DNA of 64,000 bases. Origin: Cordia subcordata. Lineage: Eukaryota; Streptophyta; Magnoliopsida; Boraginales; Cordiaceae. The notes below the pieces were generated by a model. That model had not been told where the DNA came from and did not search any database. It was given only the letters and a program-made list of their open reading frames with translations. The translations under genes and the position numbers were made by a program. Location: contig JAPTOF010000017.1 of assembly GCA_028554755.1 (NCBI GenBank), positions 12,175,501 through 12,239,500 on the forward strand, in the 5' to 3' direction. How positions within the stretch are numbered: position 1 is the stretch's first letter; each line of letters starts with the position of its first letter. This document shows, piece by piece, positions 35,470-48,549 of the stretch.

Positions 35470-36428
35470 AAAAAAAATTTTCTCAGAAGCAAAGCCTTTT
35501 CTTTAAAATTTTTTGGGGAAAATATTTTTTTTTTGAGAAATAGAAGTTTTGATTTTCAAAAGAAGTTGAAATTGAGTTTTTTTTTTTTTTTTCAAAGTTT
35601 CAATTTTTTTTTTTAAATCCATAACAGAATACTTATGGTAAAACAGATACGTCTTTTTCAAGAAAAAAATATTTTTTCATTTTTTTTAAAAAAAGGCTAA
35701 TCCCAACAGGCTCTATATCGACCATCTATTCAGGCTTCTTGTACATACAAGCTGCATAATGCATATGGATTTGGATTCTCATATATCCTCGTATGATAAT
35801 GAGGGACATCTAATATTCATGAAGAATCCATACAATTACGTTACTTGATATAAGAGAATCGAAATTCAATATATGTACATATTAAAGTTCCTGCAATGAT
35901 ATTTGAAATGCTGTTACAATAGGTTGCTAAGTGCAATACAATAACTGATGCTCTATCTGATTACAGTGCAGTGCTACTTTTGGTGTATTGGGTTGCCAAT
36001 TTCATTGTGCCAGAGATCTTATACAAAGACCTTCAATCTGGTGACACAAACGAGGATAGGGACCCCTTGACAGGAGATGCTGAGAGAAACGCATCAAGCT
36101 CGGGTATGAAATCGAAGGGTTTCAACCGTGCCAAGTGATAACAACCTGGCCTGGAGCACACAACCATCTTCTTCTTCAGACTCAGAACTTTACCAACGGA
36201 CCTGGTCGATCAGAGGTGGTTCTCCAACAGTGATCGTTGAGGTCATCTATGCATAGTCTCAACAAACAAATAACACGAACGACTGGTACCGATGTTGAAG
36301 AAAAAAGAAAAGGAAAAAAAATTCATTTTTCTCATTCTTCTGAGAACCAAAAGAGGGAAAGAATTATGATGATATCCTCTAGCTATTTGTTCAATGACAT
36401 TTACAGTTGCAGCTCCTACCAAGCATGT
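34376..36428. other. Intergenic region 3' of the Rab3GAP-like gene
   Basis: Mostly AT-rich, with A/T homopolymers and an AT microsatellite at about 35432-35468. A less AT-rich segment at 34944-35350 has a 199-codon open frame with no recognisable domain. An exon-like piece at 35969-36139 is listed separately. Confidence 0.45.
35969..36139 (+). pseudogene. Orphan exon-like fragment, membrane protein C-terminus
   Basis: After a good splice acceptor (CTGATTACAG, ending 35968) the plus strand stays open for 56 codons to a TGA at 36139. It encodes a hydrophobic stretch (VLLLVYWVANFIVPEILY), then a hydrophilic tail with DTNEDRDPLTGDAERN and a basic end. This looks like the last exon of a multi-pass membrane protein. 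No preceding exon is visible, so it is probably a relic or captured fragment. I do not recognise the family. Confidence 0.3.
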
Positions 36429-39400
36429 TTATATAACTGTCCAATCATTTTCAACTGTGTTCAAAGGCTTATCAGCAGCGGATCCACTGCTAGGCTTTGG
36501 GGGCTTCTTTGAAAATATTGACGTTAGTGATTGGCGTACGGTGTTCTCTTCTGTGTTCTGGTCATTTGATGGCGGTGCTTTTCCCGAGTTCCTATCCTTG
36601 CTGCCAAAGATCAAACTAATCCTCTTGAAACGGTTTTTGAGTTCTCCCGTGGTTGAGGTTTCTTCGGGCTGCCCGGTTGCCTTTATAACTTCATCCGGAT
36701 TCAGTAACATCGTTTCTACTGTTTCATATACCTGCAACAAAAATACTAACCTTTGAAACTTAAAACAAGCAAAATGCTAATTGGAACAGCATCCAATTAC
36801 TTCCTATAACTTGACTAGAAAAATGAAGTTTGAAAATTTCTTACTCATGCAATTAGCCAATAATTGTTTGTAACTGTGCCAATGAATGTGTATATATCAG
36901 GAAAAAGTATAAAATATTAATGAATAAACAAGAAGAGTTCATTCATTTTCTTTTTATTTTTGATCTCTTTTTTCACTTTTGGTCACAGCCGACAGAGAGG
37001 AACTGAAAGGTATCTGACACGGCATTCTTCAACTATACTGCACATCTGATCTCAGGGTACGGTAAGGCAAAAATACATCGAGACAATCAGGAGATAGCAA
37101 ATATTCCTGAAGACATACTTGTGGAGAAAGTGAAGTCCTCAACCAAAAAATACTATTCGATCATATGCCGGGTGATAATAAGCAACATTAGCATTTCATG
37201 ATTACAACAATGCGCATAGTAGTTTATGAATATTATCACCAGGTAGATCATACTACATACCTGGCATATGTCATCAACTTTTTCAACCCAGCTGTTGGAT
37301 TGACAAGTTGCAACGACATAGCTTCTGCACTCATCGAATAGCTTGGCTAAGCTTGAGTTTGTGGAGAGCGTGACCTCAGCAATAACAAATCCTGTACCCA
37401 GCTGAAATTCAGAAAAGGACATCAGAAAGCAGTGCAGACAAGATGCTTTCGTAAATAGTGACATTCCATTAGGGCATTTTTACAAGAAACTGCGGCATTT
37501 ATAAAGGCCAGTAATGACGAGGCATTACACAATATATACTAGCCGCAGCCATGCAATTAAAGAGCTCAGGGAAACTGAGTCAGCGGCAAATGGCAGAAAA
37601 CACCATAATTCATCCTTTTATAATTCAACCTGGTCCTCTTCTTTGTAAAAATTATAAATGTAATTCGACTCGTGCTCCTAGAGACTAATGAAACAGACTC
37701 ATAGGAAAAACTGACCAGACAGCCAAAGACGGGTTTAGATGAATAGGTCCTGTCTGTAGGTTTAAGTATCTGATTCTTAATTTGATGAAGCACAAATCTT
37801 TTGGTGAAAAACTGAATAAAGGAACTTTTGCAGTCTTGTATATAGATAGTAGAACAAGTGGACCAATCCCAAGCAAAAAGCTGAGAGCGTTTGTTTTATG
37901 CATTTAATTCACTTTGCTGATGATAGAGGGCTGGGGAAGAAGATGGAGAACAAAAGCAAATAGATAACAAAAGGAAAGTGAGAGAAGAAGAAAAAGAAGA
38001 ACTCTTGCATAAAAATGTTAGCAGGCTTACAAGAGATACAAAGAGTTGTTCAAAAAGCTCGAATGGCGTGATATCCTCTAACCAAACAAGAACACCTTCC
38101 CTGCACACAGATGGTACATTTTCATATTAGAAATTTAGACTATGTACAACTGAAATTCAAAAGAGATGACCTTAATATCTTCCAGCAACTTACACAGCCA
38201 AGTCCTCATCAAACAGAGGCGTTTGTCTAACTGACGGGATTGGTTTTGCTGTTTCCCATAGTTCACGCCATAAGTTACCTAGTAACCAACTCAATAGCTG
38301 TCTCTCAGAACACATTGAGTACAAATCATATCTAAAGAAAAATCAGACAATCAATTTGAGATGACTTTTGATGAGTGGATGTGCATGAAAAACCAAGAAA
38401 GAAGCCCTGATGCATATGCAGTGGGTGACAGGGCCAAACTTACAGGAAAACCTAGTACTAGCTGCCCTAGACTTATCAAGCATAAATCAAATGAATGAAG
38501 TGGTTATCCATGATTGGAACAGAAAAATAAAAGGAAAACAGATGTAAAAGTAAAACAACAGAAACAGAAAGAAACAATTCACTTGTGCAGCGGGTAGCAA
38601 GGACAAATTTGCAGTAACACCTAGTACTCACTGTTCGATAGACTTCTTGATAGAAATCTAGTGGAGAAAGTGGGTGTTCATGATTGGAAAAAATAATTAC
38701 AAGGAAAAAAGATGCAGTATTTGTTTATAGAGTGAAAACTAAGGCCAGCCAGGTTGTTCAACACCCAGTAAGCATATAAGTACTCTAACAGTAATGAGGA
38801 GCCATATGGACAATCTCAGGGCTTTCAACCATGAGTGCATGGCCAAAATTTAGAAGCTAACTGCATAATCCTGTATCCAGATTTCGATTAATCAAATAAG
38901 TGTTATACAGAAGCTATAACTGAAATGCCGAAGTAAGACCTTCAGTAAATGGAATAATGATGTTAGAACTGCAAATAATTATAAACAGCCCAGAATGCCA
39001 AGCACAGACAACCGAATGGTAATTTGTGAATTTGAGCAAATATCATGTTAGTGTGGAGAAAGAAATCACTAAAACAACCTTTCTTAGTTTCTTTTCTAGG
39101 AACAAAGAGAGGATACAGACCCTTCTGTCCAAGTGAAGGGTTTGTGCAGCATCTATTCCATGCACATTTATTAACAGAAACATTTCAATAGTTTTTCAGT
39201 AACATTATTGTTAGCATAGGAGAAGCCATCTATGTCCAGCTCTCAAGACATCCAAATGACACCAAGAAAATATCAGGATAACACCATTTCCCCAGTCAAG
39301 ACAGCAGAGAAATATCAATAGAAACACAATTTGCAGAAAAACAATGAATTGTCTAAGCCAGGATAGTACGGTCTCAGTTTCAAATTTTTTGTCCCATTTG

Positions 39401-42400
39401 ACTGTCAACCATTTTAAGAAACAAAATCTCATAGCATTGCTATGATTTGAGGAGTTCCATGTCTAAGCGTCTCTGCGAAATTTGAAAGATTTCTGTTCGT
39501 TTTCTATTCTTTCACATACGGTAACTAAGGCCAAAGAAAAACCAATCTAGAATATGTTTTGGTAATAAGCTTAAATATTTTAACAAGTAAAGGTGGATGG
39601 TTATCATTGTCATATCCTCACAATATTCAACAGTTAACGACACAATATACTAGCTCAAACCTATTGCAATGAAAGGGTTACCTTCTTTTTGCATTCTCTG
39701 ACTTAATTGACCTCTTGAAGAAGGTAAATCACGAGATTCACCACCATCAGATGTTTCATTAACTTCATCGGATGTATCAGTTTTCATCCAATCAGGAGGA
39801 GAATGCCACCTGACAAAATCTTCAAGTATACAGCCTGGATTTGCTGCCTGTCATAAATAATGCAATTTATAGGATTTAATCAGCACTGACATTTGTATGA
39901 TCTTATGGGCCAGAATGGCCTCAAAGCAACCGTGAGTCACAAACTTTAGAAAATTCACCTTGAAAGCCTGCATGTCAGAAAGGAGTTGAGAACAACCAGC
40001 ACCAACACTGAGCACATAAGGCAAATAAGCAAGAGCAGTTTGTTACAGAACGCCTAACAGAAGAACAAAGAGCAACTACCCAAGTAAAAGATCATCACTA
40101 TGCCACAAAGTATTTTATACTTCTGTTAAATGTTTTAGTTGAAGAGTAAAGATAAAAATGACTTTTGGTACTTACTGGGTATTACTTGTTCTCCCATGTG
40201 GGATTTCAATTTGTCATGTCATAGCAACTATAAGATATATCATCAGCAATCCCATCTAAGAGATCAACATGCTCCCAAAAAATTTTCTTACTCCTTTGTG
40301 CTGACTTTTAAGCTAACTGTAACGATTTCGACCATTAGTGTTTAGCAGTTCATTTCCTAACTAGATTAATGGTTCAAAGCACATGTCTGACTTTAGTGAT
40401 AGCTAACAGAAAGTAGCAAGTGGTCTTCAATTTTAAGGCCCGTTAATAGGCCAATTTTGACATTTTGTGTCAGATTATGCAATCATTTTGTTATCAAATA
40501 ATTAACATTGACATACTCAATTAAGAAGCAATTATTACTAGAAAGCCAATTTGAACTGCAGTACAGCACTACTTGAAGCATCCATAAGGTGCCCAGCAAA
40601 GATATCAAATTCAAATGTAGAGAAAATATCATTAACATCCAAATGCAGTGATAAACTAGTTAAGACTTTCACTTTGAAGTTTCAGAATAATGGACTTTCT
40701 AGTTTACCTCCTAAGTTATGTCAGACAATGAAAACTTTCCAAGCACAGGACAATGAGAAGCTAAAGAACTACACCAAATTATTCCAGGAAGAAATTTTAA
40801 AGACTCAAGCTTGATGTGCAATGAAACTATGAGATTCAAAGCCGATAGTTTCACTAACCTCCCAGTTCGTAGCACAAACTCCTCTGTTTCTTTGATAAGA
40901 TCTTCTGTTAGTAAAGGGGCTTCCTGTATATGCAAAAATGCACTTAAATTAAAGACAGAGCAAGACTTGAAGAGCAAATTTTTTTCATATGAGAACCATA
41001 TTTGCCAAACCTGCAAGACAGGCTCATAAATAGGTTCACCAGTTTCCAGCATTGTCAAGTTGCCAGACTGTTTATTAGCTCCCAACCGAGGAACAAGTTC
41101 GCCCGTGCTAATTCTAGCATACAAAACGGAATGTACAAGAGCCGAATCTTCAGAAACAGAAGCAGCCTCAATATTCAAAGTAGCTTGCCTTTCAGCAGAA
41201 TCTAACGATTCAGTTGCAGCAGATCGACGTTTCTTTCTCGAAACACAGCAGTTAATAACCTGTAACTGCTGATACAAAAGGCACAAATTCAAGTCTGGAA
41301 TTTCATCTGGTGGGATGCCTGGAATATATTGCCCTTCAGACCACAGTCTTCTCAACTGTACAAGAAATTACAATGAGAAACATTAGCCCAGAATTTATTA
41401 AACAAAAGCAAGAACACACAAACATAGGCATACCTAAGGTGATGGAATTCAATTTTATTGTATTATGATGTAATTGTAAAAACAATGAATGTGAAAAATG
41501 TATAGTGCAACTTGCCAGATACAAGGGATGGCATAATCATTGGGGTTTTGAAGAAGACGACCTTTTTTTTTTTTTTCATATTGAAAAAGTAATAAGAATT
41601 AGAGGTGTTAAGCTTTTATCATCCTGGCGTCAAGCTATTTTTCTGCAGGACAGTATTGTCGCCGCAGTAGAGTTTAACCACCAATCACGATAATACACAT
41701 TAAGTAAAGTCGTACACACCAAGCATTAATACATGAAGTGAGCCAAAAGATTGTTAAACTAAAACCTATGCTGTCAACAATCATGCAGGGTAGAAGTCTT
41801 AAGAAGATGTATAGCAACATATCTTGCATCTCAGGAGAGTCCTAGAAAGCAGAACAAAAAGGTAAAACCTTCCCTGCTACAATTACATAAAGCTGAGGAT
41901 CAAAATTCAATGAGTTCGCTTACTTCTGCAACAATTCTGATCCAGAACGATGCCATTTTTCGCAGAGTTTTCAAGCTTCCAATGGCTTCAGAAACCCTTA
42001 CAACCAGACTATCAGGAGGAGCACCATGGATATCCTTAGGTAAAGATGTAATGTTTGTATGTGCTCCCAAATCAGGCCCAGTCTTCACCCCGGGAAATTG
42101 TCCTTCTGAGAATATCTTGCAGATATTGCAGAAGAAGTGAAAATCATCACAGAGTGGTGCATGAGAACTTAAGAATTAATTCATACATGGCAAAAGATGA
42201 TGACTTGCAAAGTAACCAAATTATGCATGTACCTCCATCTACCAACCATTTGATAACAGACAGAACCTTCTCATTATTCCCAAACTCAGTGGATAACTTT
42301 TCATCCCTTTCACGGAGTACTAATGACTTCACAGCAGAGAAACTCATGCTCGCCCTCTCTCTGACAGGGGAAGAATCTCTAGATGAAGACTGAAGAGCCT

Positions 42401-44357
42401 TCATTGACTTGAAATTCTTTCCAGCCCTGGACACAACATGAAAAGCTAAACAGTTTGTCTGAACTAAATATTTAAACACCTATAGCCCTTGCAATGGTAA
42501 ACGATATCAATTATGCAAATAGGGATTGATGATGATGATTAATAATAGAAACGACAATGATTAAAATGGTGACAATGAAATGATAATTATTACACTTATG
42601 ATAGTCATAGCAATAGACTGGCCAAATTATTAAATTATCTGTATCCAGAAACCGACCACACTAAGAAGAACATAAAGTGAAATAATTTACACACTGCTTT
42701 CTCCCAGCCAAGCTCAAAGTTCAAAGATATTTGGACAAGAAGAGAACATTATGACTAGTCTCATTTCTATACAACAACCATAAACAACAATACAACTGCT
42801 TTAACAATTATATACAAGGAAAATTTATATCAACAGAATAGATAACAAACCTCGAAAACATAGCCAAACATCAAATAGCACCGAATGTGATGAGTTATCA
42901 AGGTAAAAATCTTACTATGACTTATCAAGGTGAAAATCTTACTCAATAGCTACGGCCAGTTGTTTCATAACAGCTATTGGAGGAATAATATCTGAGTTTG
43001 AATCTTCCGGGGAAGACTGAACATTTGAATCCTGAAATAAAAGCGCAATCAACAAGTAACGCCATGACACAGAAAATAGCACGTGTGTGCATATATGATG
43101 GCAAAAAATTCATAATCCACCACTCGGGCATCTGAGTTTATTTACCTTTGATTGAGCAAATTCTCTCTCACTCATCAGGTAAAGATTTTCATCAAAAATA
43201 GCGTAGGCCATTGCAGAATTTTCAGATTTTTCTGGATCCTGAACTCCTCTTTTTCCAATTCTTATGTTTTTAAATCTCTCGTGCCAGTCATGCTTTGTCT
43301 TAATGGGTGCTGGTCTCCGCCTCAAATTCTTCACGTCATGGCCTTCCTACACAATCATAATCATTAAAATTTCTTTATCGACACTGTTCTGAACCTCTTT
43401 TTTCTTACCAAGTAAGGAAACTGGAAACTTATGACCAGAGAGTAACCCATGGCAACTCATATAAACACAGACCACGTACATATATAATAGACATAACCGT
43501 ACTTAGAAATATCAATGTGATACAATCTCAACTATTCTGTTAAATTCCTCCATATCAAATATTATGATCCCATCCACAATGATACATAAACAAAATGATC
43601 CTATTCAAACAATGTGTTTACACATCTAAACAAATAATTGTATATACTTAGAAAATCAGAAAGTAAATAGAAATAACCAAACACAAATAAAATTCTTCCT
43701 CATTTTCAACTGAACAAATTAAAACAACCGATATGTTTATTACCAACACAGATCACGTAAAGATCAATCCGTATCGTCTCCGAATTAATCAAATTACTAG
43801 ATCAATGTTTTCGAAAATTACACTAACAATAATTGTTACAAAAATGCTAGTAAATTTGAATACAACTCAGCCATGAGTACCTGCAATTGATCGTTGGCCT
43901 TTGATTGCTCATCGGCCTCCCCTCCTGCGTATAAATTCAATCATGTTCGTCGCATGTTAACCAAAAGATAAAGAAAAAAAAAATCACAAAAATTAGAAAT
44001 TAGCCTTGATTTGTGTGCGCGTTTGTGGCTGTTAATCATGTTTATCAAATGTTCACCAAAAAATAAAGAAAATGACAAAATTAAAAAACGGCCTCATCCA
44101 TAGATCAATGTGTGTCAATGGCTGTTAATTTGTCTGTGGTTGTTAACTAAACAGCCTAAAAAAGTGTCAAACACAAAAAAAAAAAAAAAAAAGAGTTTAA
44201 CAGAAAAAATATATATCAAATAAAATAAAATAAAAAAGTGAATTGCACCTCGATCGACGATTGGATCAGATTTTTTTATGTCGGTGAAGACCTTCTCCGC
44301 TTTCGCCGCCGCGGAGTGAAAAGCGGTCTTAGCTCGCGACACGAACGACGCCTCCAT
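36429..44357 (-). CDS. Rab3 GTPase-activating protein catalytic subunit (Rab3GAP1-like)
   Basis: In animals Rab3GAP1 pairs with Rab3GAP2, acting as a GAP for Rab3 and an exchange factor for Rab18; the plant role is inferred to be in membrane traffic. Fourteen exons on the minus strand: 44357-44249, 43921-43881, 43346-43146, 43031-42943, 42426-42233, 42105-41924, 41355-41011, 40923-40859, 40007-39959, 39847-39682, 38278-38194, 38100-38031, 37401-37261, 36731-36429. Phases join to 679 aa. Diagnostic blocks are QAFKAANPGCILEDFVRWHSP (across residues about 422-442) and GNLWRELWETAKPIP (from about 481), both conserved with animal Rab3GAP1. The N-terminus begins MEASFVSRAKTAFHSAAAKA and is Lys/Ala-rich. 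A basic, Ser-rich stretch with KKRRS lies near residue 300. The C-terminal exon is Lys/Ser/Pro-rich. I cannot place the catalytic arginine with certainty. Confidence 0.9.
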
Positions 44358-44522
44358 ATCCTACGCCGCCCGAGATGGCGTACGTTAGCAGCTGAGCTTT
44401 ATTTAACTACTAGTAGTAGTATACTATATAGTTGATGACGATGAAGACCTTGAAGTTAGCATTGTGTTTAACGATGGATGAGGATTCGAATTTAATAGTA
44501 TGTTGTAAATTGATGTGTTCGT

Positions 44523-44532
44523 TATATATATA
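44523..44532 (-). promoter_or_regulatory. TATA-like box of the Rab3GAP1-like gene
   Basis: TATATATA about 165-175 bp upstream of the ATG at 44357. AT-rich surroundings make this only a likely assignment. Confidence 0.45.
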
Positions 44533-44673
44533 GTGAATCTTTCCCTGTGCTACTGTGCTCCTTTTATGTCATGGTCTTGTGTACTGTACCTAGATTGGCG
44601 TTGAATATGAGGATGAAATGCACCTTGTTTGGCAAGTTGGAATTTTTTTTGATAATTTTCAGTCTTTCACCGC

Positions 44674-44682
44674 TTCTTTTAA
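44674..44682. repeat. Left 9-bp target-site duplication of the MULE-like MITE
   Basis: TTCTTTTAA, identical to the sequence at 45241-45249 directly after the element. Confidence 0.9.
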
Positions 44683-45240
44683 GGATTTTTTTTACAAATA
44701 ACACAATTTAAATAACTAATTTCAAAAGTAGCCTTGTTTTTCAGCTGAGTTTCAAAAATAGCACTTTTAGTTATTAAATAAACAAAATTAGGTATTCAAA
44801 AATCGAAAACGTACAAAATAAATTCCACCATTTTTCGGTTTTTGAATAGCCGAAATGGGCTATTGAATAGCCGAATCTATTTTCGGCTATTGAATAGCTC
44901 AAAAATCGTCCAACACATATTCCCCTGGTAGATTCCTGGTTTTGAAAAGCTAATTTCGGCTATTGAATAGTCGATTCAATAACCGAAAGCACAAAAATCA
45001 AGACAAATTAAAAATTGTGCCTTTGCATCAGCATTTTTCGGCTTTTGAATAGCCGATTTCGGCTATTCAAAAGCCGAAATATCGTTCGTTACGATACATT
45101 GTGTATTTTGCACGTTTTCGTTTTTTGAATACCCGATTTCGTTTATTGAAAAACCGAAAGTGCTAGTTTTGAAACCCAGTAAAAAACAAGGCTATTTTTG
45201 AAATTAATTATTTAAATTATGTTATTTAAAAAAAAAATCC
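44683..45240. mobile_element. Non-autonomous Mutator-like element (MULE-MITE), 558 bp
   Basis: The element starts GGATTTTTTTTACAAATAAC and ends with the inverted form. Its terminal inverted repeats run about 140 bp each with only scattered mismatches: both contain CAATTTAAATAA or TAATTTAAATAA, TAGCCTTGTTTTT, TTTCAAAA, TAGCACTTT, GGTATTCAAAAA and CGAAAACGT. It is flanked by perfect 9-bp direct repeats, the hallmark of Mutator-superfamily insertion. The centre has no gene but holds an array of GGCTATTGAATAGCC-type palindromes. Its left end is 325 bp upstream of the Rab3GAP1-like ATG (about 150 bp beyond the TATA-like box). Confidence 0.88.
44832..45165. repeat. Palindromic TTCGGCTATTGAATAGCCGAA array inside the MULE-MITE
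   Basis: At least six related copies occur at about 44835, 44862, 44881, 44955, 45036 and 45118. Examples are TTTTTGAATAGCCGAAA, GGGCTATTGAATAGCCGAA, TTCGGCTATTGAATAGCTC and CGGCTATTCAAAAGCCGAAA. Each is itself nearly palindromic, and copies occur in both orientations. Confidence 0.85.
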
Positions 45241-45249
45241 TTCTTTTAA
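45241..45249. repeat. Right 9-bp target-site duplication of the MULE-like MITE
   Basis: TTCTTTTAA, a perfect match to 44674-44682. Confidence 0.9.
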
Positions 45250-48200
45250 GAACAAAACCCAGTCCATATGGACTGAGTTAGATTGTTTTTTTTTTCATAA
45301 TAATAATTTTTTAAAAAAGAATATATTAGTTTCATGATAAATATTTTATTTGATTATAGATCAGACAACTTAAAAAAAAAAGTCCAACTTTTTTTTAATA
45401 AGATACAAATTTTAACTTCTTAAAAAATTATATTTTATAAAAATTATAAGAAAAAAACCATATTTAAAAACGTCAATTTAAATGAGCCTGCACAATAAAG
45501 TAAAATTCACAAATACCTATATCTTGTGTTACAAAATTTCGAAAAAAATTCCTTGTACTTCATTTTTCTTTTTAATAATAGAAGTATATATGGTCTCTCT
45601 CCCATTCAAAACTACTAGTGTCAACTTATTTGGTTCATAAGTTCAAGCATGTTTCATAAAACACATTTGATAATAACATCTAGATAATTGTGTCATATGT
45701 GAGAGTGTTATAATTTTTCAAAAAATTGATATTCACATTGAGGGAAAACCTAAATTCATAAGAAACAACTAAAATTTAAGTATATATTATCAAAATTTAT
45801 TTACCTTTTTGAGAAAATTTGTGAAATACAGGACGGGTTCGTAATACTTTCATATATTATAAAAAGGATTTTCTAAATTTTTAACAATTTAAATTAGGAT
45901 TTTCTATATTGTGATACAAAGACATATTAATATATGAAGTCATTTAAGTGAAAAAGGTGTCTCAACTCCGAATTACGACTTAAGTAAGTTTCTATCCTTT
46001 GGTTAACATATATGTTTTTTTACTATATTTTACTTAAATTTAGCATTTGGATATTTATTTTTTGGGTCAAATAAATTGGAAGTTTGAATGCAATGATCTT
46101 GACTCTTTCGTACCCTGGCTAAGTCAGTCGGTGCATAAACAACTAATTTAGAAACATTACTATAAACGCTAAGTTTCATTATCTAAGGGGGAAGAAAGAG
46201 AGAGATTTTCTTGACCAAAAAGAAAAAGGAAAAAAAAGGACAAAGGTACGTTATGTACTTATTTTGATTCATTAACTTAATTGTAAGTAAATAGTCACAT
46301 ACTTTAATTTGATTCATTAACCTAATTGTAAGTAAATAGAACGTTGTTTTGTGATTAATTTGTGAATTTAATTTGACTCGATGTGTATTAACTGATATAT
46401 AAGCTATTCATTTGCAGAATAGTTCAAGAGTTATGAATTAGCTTGTCAATTTTGAATATATCAACGTTTGCTAGAGAACAAAATGTGTACCAATTAGGCA
46501 ATTAATATATTAATGAGTGGTAAGTTATGCAAACTGATATTTAATAATTTTTTTCAAGTGACCATGGTCCAGGTCAAGATTTATTACCAAATGGATGAGA
46601 TTTGATTGAGTACAAATTCGTGATAAGGAAGATTGGTTTGAAATTCTATACTGTCGTGTGAAAAGCTACTTTAAGTAGACTTGGTTATTTAAGCTTAAAG
46701 TTATCATTGGCACTTTTACTAAAAAAAGGAAAAAAGAAACACATATATACACACATACATATATAAATACATATATATATATATATACATATGTTTATGT
46801 AATTTTGTGAATTATGAAAAAGTTACAATAATTCATATCAGAAATTTAGAATAAAAATCATAAAAAAATTAAGAACACGAACATGAACATTGAGTGGCCA
46901 ATGCTAATTAATTATGTGATTTAGAGGACGTTCAGATTGACTTATAAAGAAGCTACTTTAGCTTCAGTTTTAACTGACTCTTTTTTTTTTATTTTAAATA
47001 GTTATATATTTGAATAAAAATTTTTATCATAAAAATAAGAGCTTACATTTTTATTAGTAGTGTCAAAAAGTCACTTATATTGTCAAAATTACTATTAGAA
47101 ATATAAAAACAAAATTTTAGTTAAAACACAATATATACATGATTATTTACATTGTCTAAAAATATATTTCTAAATCTTGACATATATAACACAAGAATAT
47201 AGATTAAAAGTACACTATAATAATAGATAAAGAGTAAGTATAAAATATATAAATAACGACAGTTTAAGAATAAAGATTAGGAAAAGCAAAAACAAAATAA
47301 TAAATAATTTGATCAAACTAAATTTTTATTTTTCTAGAGTAAATTGCTTAAAACATAAACATGTTAACGATTCTTTTAAATAACACTTTTTAGCTCGAGG
47401 TTATGATATAAATACGAACAAAAATTATAGAAAATGTACAAAGTGAAATATTGGACTCAAGGACAAAAAAAAAAAAAAAAAAGACCATTGAACAGTTTCT
47501 AATTAAACAATGGAGAAAAGGAAAAATAAATTTCAAACATAAATTTGGTCCAATACCAATAATAAAAAATTATAACATTAACTCAAAATAACATAGTATG
47601 TTACACGAAATCATTAATATGTGATGATGGTGTTATGTGGCCTTCCACTTCATTGTTGGTATTGCCCATCCCGCTTGGACCAAAGCAACAAATAAAAAAA
47701 AATGAAATTTATTTTTGCAAATGAACTTGTAGCAATAGGTGTGGACTTTTCATATAGATGAATACTCGAATCTAATACATGCTAAAGAAGTAGATATTTA
47801 GTTTAAAAACCAATATCAAGATTTGAACTAATCGGTGGCTCAAATACTTAGAACTCGTAGCATAAGTTAATGTTACATTAACTTATAATATAATGTAATG
47901 TTAATTTTGTTATGATGTGATGTATTTGGTGCTAAAACTCGTATACATCGCATAAACAATTTTAGCATCTGAATTTAATAATTATTACATTTCATAAATT
48001 TATACAACATTGAATTATCCCAAAATAGCTATCAAGTCCATAAAAAAAAAACTAAATACCATGTAATAAAAAAAGCAACCGTATTATTTGTTTGTGGTAA
48101 TATAAAACTTTTTTTGTGAGTTTCAGTCTCATCATTATAAGTTTTGATTATTAGTCATATTTTGACTTAGGGTGTGACCACATTGGACTTGAAACTAATA

Positions 48201-48420
48201 TTTATAGGATCGAGAATGGTTAAGAAAAAACTCTCACAACAAGTGCATTTCCTGAAATTCCAACTTGATCGTTAGTTTATTAATTTCATAGTAGATCAAC
48301 TTCAAACTTTTAAATTATTCATATTCTAATTAGAAACAGATAAAAGAATTTCCCGCATCAGTGTCCCCGCCTAGGGGCCAAAGTGTGATATAACATGTAC
48401 TTAGGGGCTGATAGGAAATA
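45250..48420. other. Gene-free intergenic region upstream of MSH5
   Basis: AT-rich DNA with no supported gene. It contains a short tandem duplication at 46260-46340 and a CATATA/TATATA microsatellite at about 46738-46800. Confidence 0.5.
46260..46340 (+). repeat. Direct duplication, about 35-bp unit
   Basis: TTTGATTCATTAAC(T/C)TAATTGTAAGTAAATAG occurs twice, separated by about 14 bp that includes TCACATACT. Confidence 0.85.
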
Positions 48421-48429
48421 TTTACCGAC

Positions 48430-48437
48430 TATAAAAG
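48430..48437 (+). promoter_or_regulatory. TATA box of MSH5
   Basis: TATAAAAG about 115 bp upstream of the ATG at 48550. No other ATG lies between a start site about 30 bp downstream of it and the MSH5 start. Confidence 0.6.
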
Positions 48438-48549
48438 CTACTCAACTGCTTCTTCTCAAGTATCTTTGCCGCCACTTTTTAAGCTTCAACTTTAAAAGTT
48501 CTGAAGTTTCCTTCGATCACATTCACAGAAGCTCTGCGACGCTTTACGC

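Noticed and set aside
34944..35543. 199-codon plus frame, considered as a gene or organellar insertion
   Set aside because: First half has mixed composition but no recognisable motif; second half is poly(Lys/Phe) from A/T homopolymers. I could not match it to any organellar gene.
2600..44000. Search for CRISPR arrays, operons or prokaryotic-type systems
   Set aside because: The sequence is clearly eukaryotic nuclear DNA; tandem repeats found are minisatellites or intronic duplications without CRISPR-like spacing.
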